64,000 bases of DNA from Nepenthes gracilis (GCA_033239525.1 BSYO01000003.1:7310001-7374000), one strand, 5' to 3'. Positions 12,072 through 23,073 are shown, counted from the first letter of the stretch. Numbers and translations are program-made. The notes: generated from the sequence alone by a model not told the origin.

Positions 12072-13333
12072 TTGGCAATAGGTAAAATTTTAAATAATTG
12101 GAACCACACAGATATGCAAAATTTTTTTCAAAATGTGAGAACATACTTCTGGGATGAGCCATACTTGTTTAAGTATTATTCGGATCAGATTGTTCGTCGT
12201 TGTATTCTGGATGATGAAATTCATAATGTCATTGCTTACTATCACTACTCGAATCTGGTGGTCAACTGTTCTTCAAGGAAGTCCGTTGCAAAAATTTTAC
12301 AATGTGAATTTTATTGGCCCACCATGTTTCGAGATGTGCACATTTATTGCACTACCTGTAATCGATGCCAGAGATTAGAAAGCCTCACTAGAAAAAACAT
12401 GATGCTACTATGCCCTATTCTTATCTTAGAAAATTTTTATTGTTGGAGGATTGATTTTATGAGGCCTTTTCCTAATTATTTTGGAAACAAGTATATTTTA
12501 TTGGCAGTAGACTATGTGTCCAAATGGGTTGAAACTATCGCTACGCGTAACAATGATCATCGAACAGTGATAAAATTTCTTAAAGAGAATATTTTATCCC
12601 GGTTTGGTATGCCACGTGCGATCATTAGTGATGGGGATAAACACTTTTACAATAAATCGTTCACAACTCTAATGAGCAAATACGACATTGTATATAAAAT
12701 AGCCACCATTTACCATCCTTAAACAGATGGAAAAGTATAATTGACCAATAAAGAGATAAAAAAAATTCTAGAAAAGATTTTTAATCCCAACAGAAAGATT
12801 GGTCTTTAACGCTTATTGACGTATTATGGGCATATTGAACAGCTTATAAGACAATTTTAGGAACGTCGCCGTACAAGCTAGTCTACAGAAAGCCATGCCA
12901 TCTCCCGGTTGAAATAGAACATAAAGCCTATTGGGCTATTAGATAATTTCATAAAAATATTAATAATGTCCGGATTCATAAGAAGTTGCAATTGTGTGAG
13001 CTTGAAGAATTTAGAAACGATGCTTTTGAAAATACTAAAATTGCTAAATCTAAAATAAAAAATTTATATGACAAACACATAACTCGAAAGGTATTTCATC
13101 TTAGACAAAAAGTTTTGTTGTACAATCCACACTTGCATTTGTTTCGAGAAAAACTAAAGTCACGATGGATAGGACCTTATACCATAATTGTCATTTTAGA
13201 GCACGGTGCTATTGAAATTGAAAATCTTGAGGATGATAACTGTTTTAAAGTTAATGGGTACCGGTTAAACCTTTCTTCGAGCCCTTCAACTACGATAGGG
13301 AATCAATCAATTTGGAAGATCCCCCACTTTTAG
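12072..13333 (+). pseudogene. Athila integrase remnant
   Basis: The frame at 12072-12722 reads EFYWPTMFRDVHIYCTTCN with the zinc-binding CTTC, then the catalytic-core segments WRIDFMRPFPNYFGNKYIL and GMPRAIISDGDKHF, holding the expected Asp residues. A stop at the conserved YHP-Q-TDG motif ends it. The C-terminal part resumes at 12986-13333 with LRQKVLLYNPHLHLFREKLKSRWIGPY, a typical integrase C-terminal segment. It is clearly inactive because of stops between the two parts. Confidence 0.8.
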
Positions 13334-14047
13334 AATTAAAATAAAAAAATAAATAAATATTATTTTATTTTATTATTATTTTTGGTACAGTTTTTGTTAC
13401 TTAATGATCATTTTTGCAGAAAGGCATATCATATTGATGAATTTCGGTTGATATTCGCGGAACACTCTACTCTACTCCATTGGGCAATGTTAAGAGAAAA
13501 CACAACCTGTATTTATTAACTTATTACACTTCCTTTTGCATTCAGTTATGAGTTTGATGATACTTGAAGTGTACTGGTGTGTTCCTTTCTTCTCAACCTT
13601 TTTCCTTTTATATGAAAAAAAAGGGCTTCAAAATTGACAAAAAAAAAAAACTTTAAAAAAATTATCATGTGTAATCTTATAAATTATGTCTTGAATACTA
13701 ATTTTGTGATTAATAGGATTTAAACATTGACCTTTTATATTTTATGATTTAGTCGTCCAATGATACAATTTTGAGAGTACTTAATGTACATAAATTTCAT
13801 CTTTACCTATTTTATCTTAATATCATGTATCACCTTAATATAGTGCAGACATAATACCAATATGAGTCCTTAAGCCATTTTTCAATTGAGTGGGTATTGA
13901 TACTCAATTGCGTAAATAATCGTTAGTAAATAAAAATTACTAAATTTATGCAAATAGGTTATTGTTTTCATCATGAGGATGACTTTAATGGCGGATTTTT
14001 GACTTTTTGAGCCTAAGCTTATTTTGTTCTTTATTCAATTACCACTT
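13334..14047 (+). other. Athila 3' internal region, left part
   Basis: AT-rich non-coding sequence after the integrase with no env-like frame. It continues at 23074 on the other side of the Tat-A insertion, so it is one interrupted segment. Confidence 0.6.
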
Positions 14048-14052
14048 GAAAC

Positions 14053-15141
14053 TGTTGCGTTTTGGATTAGTGGCATCCAGTCGGATCCGTGGTTAGCTGG
14101 AGTGCTGAATCCACGGGGTCCAATCTGATCCGTGGTTTTCAGGCAACACAAGTAAATGTGGTGTTGGACACGAGGGGAAGATTGAGACCGGATCTTTTAC
14201 GTGGAAAACCTCCTCTTGAATGGAGAGGAAAAACCACGAGGCTCAGTACCTTAAAAGTGCTTCACTATTTGGGTTAAAGTCTTTACAAATTACAAGTGTT
14301 GGGGTTAATCCCTTCCTTGTCTCTTGATTGGTATTTCTCTTTTTGGGAGGATCGCTCGTTGGGAGGCTTTACAACTCTTCTTATTCCGTTTCACAAGGAG
14401 GCGAGAGTTTTAGGGCTGAAAGGAAGTGGGCCCTTTTCTGCCTTCTTTGTGGAGCTAATCTTGGAGAAAAAGAGAGTTTGGTCCCTTTAGAAAGGGACTT
14501 TGCTGGGTATTTATAGGAAAAATTAGGCCGTTGGGGAGGAGACGCGTGGCAGCCATCGGATGGCTCAGATGCTGTGCCGTGTCCCGCTGGCCTCATTAAT
14601 GTTGCTGACGTGTGCGGTAAACATGTGGCTAGTGCCGCTGACAGGCCTAGGTGTGTCAGTCTTGATTTGACCAGGCGTGCTCTGTTTAGATGGAGACTGG
14701 CAGTGGTTGCAGGCTTCCTTAAAAATCGACGAAATTTCTTAGCTGGCATCCTGGGTCATAGGGCAGTCCTCGTCCTGGGTGAAGACCCTCATGAGTTCGC
14801 GGACTCTCAAGAGGAGGCTGTTCTTGGTGGACCTTGTGGGGAAAGTCCGGGAACTTCTTTTTGACCTCTCGGGCAATTCTGGGACTTAGCAGAGCTTCCA
14901 GAGTTCTCGGTCCTCTTTGTGTCCGTGATTCAGATATTGCTGGCGTTGTCCTCGAGCTTACCTATGAGCGGATGGGACTTCTTGGGCTTCTGCTGTAGTC
15001 TTGGCCCATAGGCCATTAGCCTCTACTCTGAGCCTCTCAGGCCGCTCAGCTTGCTTGGCTTGCGGGAGTACCTCTGGGCCTCTCATTTGGGCCTTTCTTC
15101 TGGGCCAATGTTTTTATGGGCCTTTATACTGGGGCCCAACA
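14053..15141 (-). repeat. Tat-A 3' LTR
   Basis: 1089-bp LTR closely matching 21978-23068 throughout. The minus-strand TATA sequence TATAAATA lies at 14508-14515. Adjacent to it at 15142-15154 the minus strand reads GGCATGGGGGCTA, the polypurine tract, confirming that this is the 3' LTR of a right-to-left element. Confidence 0.92.
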
Positions 15142-15154
15142 TAGCCCCCATGCC
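15142..15154 (-). promoter_or_regulatory. Tat-A polypurine tract
   Basis: Minus strand GGCATGGGGGCTA directly abuts the LTR start TGTTGGG. The same signal (GGCATAGGGGGCTAG) abuts the 3' LTR of Tat-B at 61056-61070, showing that the two elements share plus-strand priming signals. Confidence 0.8.
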
Positions 15155-15315
15155 AAAGGGCCCGAAGTTCTCGGCCGTTTGGCATGAAGTCGCTAGTACG
15201 CTTAGCGGAGTCGACCGTCCGAGCACGAGTACTACGTTGAGCTTGATGGGAGGTGGTCCCAGGACCTCTCCTTGGTCCGAGGCTTTTTGCCGCCGCCGCT
15301 TCGCTTCTCTGTGGA

Positions 15316-15328
15316 GCATTAAATGCGG
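15316..15328 (+). promoter_or_regulatory. 13-base motif upstream of Tat-A antisense gene
   Basis: GCATTAAATGCGG, 262 bp before the antisense start codon. The identical 13 bases occur in the same relative place and strand upstream of the Tat-B antisense gene (60806-60818, minus strand). Its core is almost self-complementary, as many transcription-factor sites are. Function is inferred only. Confidence 0.5.
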
Positions 15329-15447
15329 TACCTGGTTGATGTGACGCGCTGACAGTCGTCTTGGGAAGAAAATGCCATCATTCCTCTGAAACAAATGGCC
15401 GGTCGACGCGTGGCAAGGGTAATGAGTGCGCCTTTTGCACTCCAGGG

Positions 15448-15457
15448 TTTATTTAAA
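15448..15457 (+). promoter_or_regulatory. TATA-like box for Tat-A antisense gene
   Basis: TTTATTTAAA lies about 120 bp upstream of the antisense ATG at 15578 and is followed by a CT-rich leader (15470-15560) resembling plant 5' UTRs. Its use as a promoter is inferred from position. Confidence 0.4.
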
Positions 15458-15577
15458 CGCCTCCTTGCCCTGATTTTTCATCTTCGCGCCTGTTCTTTCA
15501 TTTTCTCTTCTGGGTGTTGAGGCCTTCCGCTCTTTCTTCGTTCGTGTTTCTTCTTCACCCTTGTTTTTTCGGCGTTC

Positions 15578-17669
15578 ATGGCGCCTGGAGTAAGAGACAT
15601 TGCTTCCATGGTGACGCTCGACATGCTCACGGATATTCGAGCTCGATATTGAATCCCTGAGTCCATGGTCATGATGATTCTGGAGTCGCACGATAGGGCA
15701 CTGTACCCTCCGGACGGCTTTATTACCGTTTACGAAGTCCACCTCAAAGGCGGGCTACGGTTTTCCATCGCGGAGGAGCTCTACGACATTATGAGGGCAC
15801 TCGGGGTGCCTCTTGCCAAGCTTCAGCCAAATGCAGTCAGGTATCTAGTGTCCTTGTGCGTTTTCTTCCGGTGCCATGAGAAGCTCTTGAATGCTCTTAC
15901 GGTCAAGGTGATGTTCCGATTCACGCAGAACCTTGACTGGATTGTAATGACTCACAGCCCGAAATTTTCTTCGTTATGCGGAGGTAACCCAGACTCCACG
16001 AAGCGGTGGAAGGATAAGTTTTTCTTTCTTAGCGTCCACGAGCACTGGGCCATCCCTTTTAAGTGGGGGAAAGTGGCTTGCCAGTACAGCTCTGACCCTT
16101 CGAGGGAGGATAGGGAGAATGTGAAGGTGTACACAGACTTGATGCTGGCCAATCTGTTGTCCTTCCATCTGAACAAGCGCAACATCTGGCTGTCCTCTGA
16201 GAAATTCAAGGTAGCCAAGTGGGGACTGCGGGATGAGGCTTCCGGCCCAGCTCCTTCCGTAAAGGCCAAGGAGAGACCGAGGATGAGAGCTGGGGCACTG
16301 AGGATCGGTGGTCCCGTTGCTGAGCCCTCCTCCGGTGACGATGATGATTTTGACATCGAGGATCTGAGCAATGATGACGTGGCTGCTCCTCTGATTAAAA
16401 GGACGGGGACTGGATCTATGCCTGAGTGTTCGGGGTCTGGAGGTCTCGCCTTTACTGCCACTGCTAATCATGCTGAGCCCTCGGGGACAATTGTTCAGGT
16501 GGCGGAGCTTCCGGACGTCCGGCCCTTCTCTGACGACGACGATGATGATGTCCCTCTAGTCAAGAGGCTGAGGATTGGAATCTCTCTTCCGGGGTCCTCG
16601 GGATCTGAGGGTCTCGGCTTCACTTCCACTGCTAATCTTGCTGAGTCCGTGGAGGTCCCTGTTCAGACTGCGGAGTTTTCTGACATCCAGACCCCCAGTG
16701 ATGATCCCGTCTTCGGATCTCCCGCTGATCTGCCTAGTGACGTCTCAGACAGGATTGATCACCCTTCTGAGGACATAGGCGGCGGGAGCGTCATGGTGGA
16801 CTCTGAGAGGGGAACGATGGCTGAAACGGTCCGAGAGGTGGTGGAAGTCGAGGACCTAAGTGTTGATGAGCTAATGTCCCTCGATCCTTCTGAGCGTCCT
16901 ACTGTGGTTGAGCCGAGCGGTCGTCCGAGTTTTTTGGAGACGCCGAATTTGAGGCAGGCTTATCGGTGCCTTTTATAGCCACTGAGTTCGCGTCTGAGGC
17001 GGCGCCTGCAGGTCCTAGGAGTGGTCTTCAAGAGTCCGAGGTTCATAGGGAGTGTGGCACAGGGGACGATCCTGTCGTTTCTAAGGTAATCCTCTGTTTC
17101 TTTCCCTGCCTTGTTCCCATCTGTTTGTATTTTGACGACCCTCTTTGCTGCAGCTCCAGGGCCTGATCAGGGGCCTCAGCGGACTGGTGGGAGTGATCGC
17201 TCAATCCCGTTGGGAAATCGGGTCTTCAAGAGTTGCCCATGAGGCCGCACAGAAAGCGTAAGCGGAGCTGGCTGAAGCTAAGGAGAAGATTGCTTCTTTG
17301 GAGGATATTATCAAGCTTCTGCAGCTTCGGCAGGGCCTCCTCCAGGATCGAATCCTTCGCCAGGAAGTGAGGTTGAGGACGTCTGTGCAGATTGCTGAGA
17401 TGGCTCTAGTGTTGGAGGGCAAGTTCTGGGACGGCATTCGTATGTGCCGCGGGGTGGCGCGACTGGTCCGTCCGCACTTCCCTGTAGCCGTCCTCGATCC
17501 CAGGAACGCCAACGCCTTGAACGTAGAAGACTTATATGGCGTTGCTGATAGGCCCTTCCCTGGACCTCCTTGGGCTGGGCCTGATGATGAACCTCTCACG
17601 CTCGAGGAGGCAGCTCCGGAGGATCAGGCGGGATCTTCAGGAGCCCAGGAGGCTCAAGGAGGGAGCTGA
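15578..17669 (+). pseudogene. Tat-A antisense ORF (aORF), two exons, lightly broken
   Basis: Runs opposite to gag, between the 3' LTR and the tandem repeats. Exon 1 (15578-17085) has an in-frame TGA at 15650 and a frameshift near 16965. Intron 17086-17153 (68 bp, GTAATC...TGCAG) is phase 0. Exon 2 (17154-17669) has one TAA at 17259. The predicted chain of about 670 residues has an N-terminal globular region (PPDGFITVYEVHLKGGLRF, LQPNAVRYLVSLCVFFR, DSTKRWKDKFFF, LLSFHLNKRNIWLS), an acidic middle made of two ~55-residue repeats each with an Asp run and a PL(I/V)KR word, and a C-terminal coiled coil ending in LEGKFWDGIRMC and AVLDPRNANA. The same three parts and the same intron occur in Tat-B (58585-60645, -). 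Antisense ORFs of this kind are known in the Tat lineage; biochemical function is unknown. Confidence 0.85.
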
Positions 17670-17944
17670 GGGATGCTCCCTTGACACGTTGTTTCTTTTC
17701 TTGTTTTGTTACACTTATATACAAATCCATTTTTATGAATAAGACTTGTCCTTTTTTGTATCAGAGTTTCGGACGTTTCTTTTTGCGCCATGATGTACGA
17801 CATCTATCTTTAGTTTTTGAGTTCTTTCGGGTGCTCGGCCCTTTAACTTCTCGGATTTGGGTACGCGATCCTCTCGGGAACTTCTGGCTTTTATCCTTTT
17901 GGCTTCATTTTTATTGCCTGGTCTCGGGGACCGCTCGGTCACAG

Positions 17945-18243
17945 CCGAGTTTTTCGAGTTTAACTATTGGGGTCTGCCTCTGGGGCTGCTCGGTTGGCGC
18001 CGAGTCTTTGTTGCCTGACATTAAGGTCCGACCGCTGGGGCCGCTTGGCTTGGTGACGGAGTTTTTCGTTGCCTGACCTCTAGGGTCTGACCGCTGGGGC
18101 CGCTCGACTTGGCGGCCGAGTTTTTTGTTGCCTGACCTCTAGGGTCCGACCGCTGGGGCCGCTCGGCTTGGCGGCCGAGTTTTTTGTTGCCTGACCTCTA
18201 GGGTCCGACCGCTGGGGCCGCTCGACTTGACGGCCAAGTTTTT
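17945..18243. repeat. Tat-A 59-bp tandem repeats
   Basis: Four clear copies with 59-bp period (starting near 18003, 18062, 18121 and 18180) and one decayed copy before them. On the element's sense (minus) strand each unit contains AAACTCGGCCGCCAAGCCGA, where CTCGG pairs with CCGAG to make a short hairpin. The array lies just beyond the 3' end of the antisense gene. Variable tandem repeats in this untranslated zone are known for Tat/Ogre elements. Confidence 0.88.
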
Positions 18244-18363
18244 TGTTGGTATTGCGAGTTGCTTCACTGTTGGTGAGGGAGCATGAAAATGCTTTAGAGT
18301 AGGCGTAATGAAAAGATGTTTTCATTGACGTTCATGTTTTACAATGGCCTCCAGGGCCTTTTC

Positions 18364-21002
18364 TGTGACGGAACAGATTATTCTCCATTGAATAACCTCC
18401 ATCAATAGCTACACACACTCAAAAGCCCATAATTAACCTATGGACTCTACAGAAAATCCGGCAGAGTTTCCTCTGCAACTGGACAAAAACCGAAATACAA
18501 CCTGTTTAAATATCAACCTGCAGCAAGCACACATCTATCAAAGGCTTAACTCAAAGCCTACAACACGCCACACAGGATCACAACACTGCCATATCATCCA
18601 TGGCTCCAATACAGTACTCCTATCTACTATACTGGATCTAGAGAGATGCCATCTAAATGAAACCAAACTCAAAACATATATATACAGACGCGGAAGCATA
18701 ACTACATCATCATAAATGCGGAAACATAACGAAACCATAAAACAATAATAATAATGAGCCACGACCAACTCTAAGTGGCTGCTCAAAATCTGATCCAACT
18801 CTGAGTCCAAAGCTTTCGCGCACTCGCAGTCCAGCCAATCTCATCAAGCAAGCCTCTCTCCTTGCTCAATCTATCCGGTGTCAGCTAAGTGTTCTCATCT
18901 GAAAGGAAAAACATCAAATGAAAAGAGTGAGCTAACAATACCGGCAAGTATAATCATAAACACATCTCCAAGACACGTACAATGACTGGAACGGGAAAAG
19001 ATACAGGAACTCTCCCTAACCACAAAGCAGGAGAGGGAACAAGAACATCTGGGATCTCTTTTGTTCACACGGTTCTCATGATTACATTGATTGGTCATCC
19101 TTCAGAATCAGTTGATTCTCATGGGGTTTTCATGATTACATCTTGAATCATTGGCTTCACATGGATCCTACGGTTACTTCGGTTGGACATTAGTCATTTT
19201 CATTATTACATCATCTTTGCGGACCCCGGCTAGTAGACCGTACTAACAAACGATGCGAGAGAACGAGGACAGGAATATGTTCGCTACACATTCTAAAGCC
19301 ACGGCTACTATTTTAGGTCGGTAGCACACGACCCTCGCCGCATCCATGCAACAATCATCACTGCATTTACTACATCTCAATATGTAGCGTCGACAGACAC
19401 ACCCCACACCCCCGGGGTCCAGGGCAATCCTCGTTCTTCCACAGTAGTTTCCTAAAGCGTACCACAGACATCACTTGCTCCCGCGAGCGGCCGGAATACG
19501 TGGCCAAGTATTCCTTGGGTTCACAGCGCGATGAACATGGTATACTAAAGAATACTACCCATACGACTTAGGGTCCTAGTTTCAGGATTAGGTTCAACAC
19601 TTGGAGAGGGAAATCCACATTTGCCATACACAATCGAATCTCGGGAAATCTCATTCCCATCACAATCATCTCCAACCGGGAGATTATATCATCAAACACA
19701 TCTCCATCCAGGAGATCATATCATCACAAGCACAATGTGGACTCCCTTCCATTCACGTCATGGTTCACAATATCCAATGGGACTCCATTCCCTTAATCAC
19801 AACAAATCATCCCAAGTTCACAATAGAGATTATATTTCATACCTCAAATGATCACGAGTCACTTTGGAACCTTCGAGACTCATTCCCCTGCCTTCAGCAT
19901 ACGGATTCGCATTCGGGGCTCACATTTACGTTTAATCGGTTAAACGTTACTTTCACAACTATTTTGAAGGCATATCACATTACATTTCTCATTTTATTTC
20001 AAGTAAACATTATCGGATTTCCTTTTGAACACCCGGACGCCGTACATGGTTCGATACTTGGAGATCGGACGTCCGGTGGATTCGTACGTACACTTTGTAC
20101 ACAAGATTACACATTTGGGTTCGATTTAATTTATCACGATGATGGAAGCATGTAGCTTCCCCTTTAATTGCGGATAAACAATCACGGAATTATTTCAAGA
20201 CTCCCGGATACCACGAACGGGTCAAATCTTGCGAGATTCGACATCCAGTCGATATATACACACAATTGGGACATGGGGATTCATATTCTAGGATCATTTC
20301 ATCATTTCACGAAGGTGACAACACGCAAAATCCACCTTCGGTCTTGGGTGAACAGTAACAGCGCCCATTTAATGGGCTCGGACGCCGCGAACGGGTCCAA
20401 ACGTGCAAGATCGGACCCGCGGCCGACATATATACATCATTGGGACGTGGGGATTCCAATTTTGAGGTCAATTTCATGATACGAGGCCGGAAAACGGGAA
20501 ACCCCCAAAATCCCGTAGGTTAGGGTTTCGGTAAAACCCATCCGGACGAATCGGACACGAATCGGACAACCAACTATATTTTCTTGGACCTCAAGGCATG
20601 GGTTTCGAGATTCTAACGTTCCCCATGGGTATCGACACAAAATACCCAACGAAAATATACAAAACATCGAAAGAGAACGAGAAGTGGATATGAGAACACT
20701 TGCCTCGACGCGTGCTTTCACCTTTATACCTTGCTCTCGGGCGGAATCGGACTCCCGGGCTCGATCTCCTTCCTTCTCTCTCCAGAATCGCGCTCTCTCT
20801 CTCTCTAAAAAACCCTCGGCCCGTGCGAAAATGAACAAGAGAGAGGCACGACGCGTATTTAAACTGCGCCTGCTGGCAGGGCTTCAGCAGCCCGGACCCG
20901 AATAATTTTCTCGATTTTTCTTCCGATACCAAACTTTAATCATCCCATAAGATTAGTATTAATCATTTGCATACTAATCACCTCATAATTGTCGGGTTCA
21001 CA
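18364..21002 (-). mobile_element. Chromovirus-type solo LTR nested in Tat-A
   Basis: A 2639-bp block with ends TGTGACGG and GGGTTCACA, giving perfect TGTGA/TCACA terminal inverted repeats. On the minus strand it starts TGTGAACCCGACAATTATGAGG-like, shortened here to its first bases, then has a TATA-like TTTAAATA near 20855 and a GA-rich transcribed leader, the architecture of long Tekay/Del-type LTRs. No primer site, gag or pol adjoins it. The flanking pentamers differ (TTTTC left, AATCC right), so there is no target duplication. It lies exactly where Tat-A lost its pol genes. Confidence 0.72.
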
Positions 21003-21117
21003 AATCCGGAACCTCCGCTCGCTTGGGCCTTCATGCACCTTATCTGCCGTCTCCTTGGTCCTTGCGGCAGCTACGTTTAGGGTTGGCCTTGCCGGTATTG
21101 GCGCCCCCAGCGGGTGG

Positions 21118-21899
21118 TCAAGCGTGCTCCGCGTCCATTATGGCTTTGCCTTTTGAGCGGCGTGATCGGGTACACCTGGGTCGTGGTAGGAAGCGGTCGA
21201 GATAGCCCTCCATTGCGAGCCGCTCGATTTTCACCTGGAGCTTCTGGCAGTCTTCGGTGTCGTGGCCGCGACTACAGTGGTAGTGGTAATACTCCCACTG
21301 GTTGCCTCCCTTTGGGTTCTTCAACGCCTTGGGCCATCTTAGGAACTCCTCGTCCCGGATCTGCCTCAGGATGTTGGTGAGGAGTCAGTGAAGGCTAGCG
21401 GGCTGGATGGCCGCTCTTCTCCAAGGACCATCCGTTCGGGCCTGTCCTGCCCGGACGGCCCTTGGCTCTTTAGCTTGGCGTTCGCCCTCTTTTTTCCTTC
21501 CCCTGTCCTTAGGGGCAGGGGGCCTTCTCGTCCTTCCGGCTGACTTGTTTCGCCTGTTTTGGGCTCGAAGACCGTCTTCCAGAGCCTTTTGAGCCCTTTC
21601 TTCGTCGGCGCTTGGCTCATGGACTTTTTTCGGTTGAGGTAGTCCCTCAACTCGCTAGGAGTCCGCGTCGAGTGTTGCCTCTGGGGCGCTGCTGGACGCG
21701 GACTTTCGGGGCGCGGGACCCTAGATTGCCCGTCCACCTTCTCTCGGAGGGTGCGGACGGCTCTTGTGAGGCTGTCCACCTTTCGCACTAGGTTGCGTAT
21801 GCTAGTGCCGGGCCCGCCGCTCACTCTGCCACCCGACGGGAGGCACCTGTCGTAGCGCTCCTCTTCCCAGGTGGACGTACTGTCTTGCCTGCTGATCAT
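21118..21899 (-). pseudogene. Tat-A gag fragment
   Basis: Two pieces on the minus strand. The first (21899-21366) is a charged Tat gag N-terminus with SIRNLVRKVDSLTRAVRTL, a coiled-coil-like stretch, then SELRDYLNRKK, matching YELRNYLNERK in the Tat-B gag. The second (21324-21118) holds the zinc-knuckle-like YYHYHCSRGHDTEDCQKL followed by IERLAMEGYLDRFL, equivalent to the Tat-B segment at about 54335-54440. The central gag domain present in Tat-B is missing between them, so this gag is deleted internally as well as at its 3' side. Confidence 0.8.
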
Positions 21900-21958
21900 C
21901 TTCAGGGCGTTGGTTGTTCTTTGAGGGGGGAAGTTCGTGTGTTTCTGTCAGCTTTCCG

Positions 21959-21976
21959 TTCCCACAAACGGCGCCA
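21959..21976 (-). promoter_or_regulatory. Tat-A primer-binding site
   Basis: Minus strand TGGCGCCGTTTGTGGGAA lies directly inside the right-hand LTR. It fixes the element's orientation and is the site type shared by Tat elements (Tat-B has TGGCGCCGTCTGTAGAAA). Confidence 0.85.
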
Positions 21977-21977
21977 A

Positions 21978-23068
21978 TGTTGCGTTCTGGATTCGCGGCG
22001 TCCAGTCGGATCCTTGGTTAGTTGGAATGCTGAATCCACGGGGTCCAATCTGATCCGTAGTTTCCAGGCAACACAAGTAAATGTGGTGTTGGACACGAGG
22101 GGAAGATTGAGACAGGATCTTTTACGTGGAAAACCTCCTCTTGAATGGGGAGAAAAAATCACGAGGCTCAGTGCCTTGAAAGTGCTTCACTATTTGGGTT
22201 GAAGTCTTTATAAAGTACAAGTGTTGGGGTTAATCTCTTCCTTGTCTCTTGATTGATATTTCTCTTTTTGGGAGGATCGCTCGTTGGGAGGCTTTACAAC
22301 TCTTCTTATTCCGTTTCACAGGGAGGCGAGAGTTTTAGGGCTGAAAGGAAGTGGGCCCTTTTCTGCCTTCTTTGTGGAGCTAATCTTGGAGAAAAAGAGA
22401 GTTCGATCCCTTTAGAAAGGGACTTTGTTGGGTATTTATAGGGAAAACCAGGCCGTTGGGGAGGAGACACGTGGCAGCCATCGGATGGCTCAGATGTTGT
22501 GCCGTGTCTCGCTGGCCTCATTAATGTTGCTGACGTGCGCGGTAAGGCATGCGGCTAGCGCCGCTGACAGGCCTAGGTGTGTCAATCTTGATTTGACCAG
22601 GTGTGCTCTGTTCAATGGAGACTGACAGTGGTTGCAGGCTTCCTTGAAAATCGGCGAAATTGCTTAGCTGGCATCCTTGGTCATAGGACAGTCCTCGTCC
22701 CTGGGTGAAGCCCCTCGTGAGTTCGCGGACTCTCAAGAGGAGGCTGTTCTTGGTGGACCTTCTGGGGAAAGTCCGGAAACTTCTTTTTGACCTCTCGGGC
22801 GATTCTGGGACTTAGCAGAGCTTCCAGAGTTCTCGGTCCTCTTTGTGTCCGTGTACTCGGATATTGCTGGCGTTGTCCTCGAGCTTACCTATGAGCAGAC
22901 AGGACTTCTTGGGCTTCTGCTGTAATCTTCGCCCTTGGGCCATTAGTCTCTACTCTTAGCCTCTCAGGCCGCTCAGCTTGCTTGGCTTGCGGGAATATCT
23001 TTGGGCTTCTTATTTGGGCCTTTTTTCTGGGCCAATATTTTTATGAGCCTTTATATTAGGGCCCAACA
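21978..23068 (-). repeat. Tat-A 5' LTR
   Basis: 1091-bp LTR, close partner of 14053-15141. On the minus strand the TATA sequence TATAAATA is at 22433-22440. TGTTG...CAACA ends are intact and the target duplication GAAAC follows at 23069-23073. Confidence 0.92.
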
Positions 23069-23073
23069 GAAAC

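Larger units (their letters stand above)
14053..23068 (-). mobile_element. Tat-A: Tat-lineage Ty3/gypsy element lacking pol
   Basis: Two LTRs (14053-15141 and 21978-23068) begin TGTTG and end CAACA, and are flanked by the identical 5-bp target duplication GAAAC (14048-14052 and 23069-23073). The primer-binding site next to the right-hand LTR reads on the minus strand, so the element runs right to left. Between the LTRs are a gag fragment (21899-21118, -), a chromovirus solo LTR (18364-21002), tandem repeats (17945-18243), and a long antisense gene (15578-17669, +). No protease, RT, RNase H or integrase sequence is left, so the copy cannot move unaided. Confidence 0.92.

Noticed and set aside
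14381..14749. Open frames in the Tat-A LTRs (both copies)
   Set aside because: GC-rich LTR sequence opens several overlapping frames; the copies do not keep the same frame between the two LTRs.
15952..16471. Two long minus frames opposite the Tat-A antisense ORF
   Set aside because: Shadow frames of the plus-strand gene, whose protein aligns with Tat-B while these do not.
19601..20155. 184-codon plus frame inside the nested solo LTR
   Set aside because: No family features, no splice or start context, and the segment is non-coding LTR on the opposite strand.
14053..23068. Tat-A as an autonomous element
   Set aside because: No trace of protease, RT, RNase H or integrase between its LTRs.
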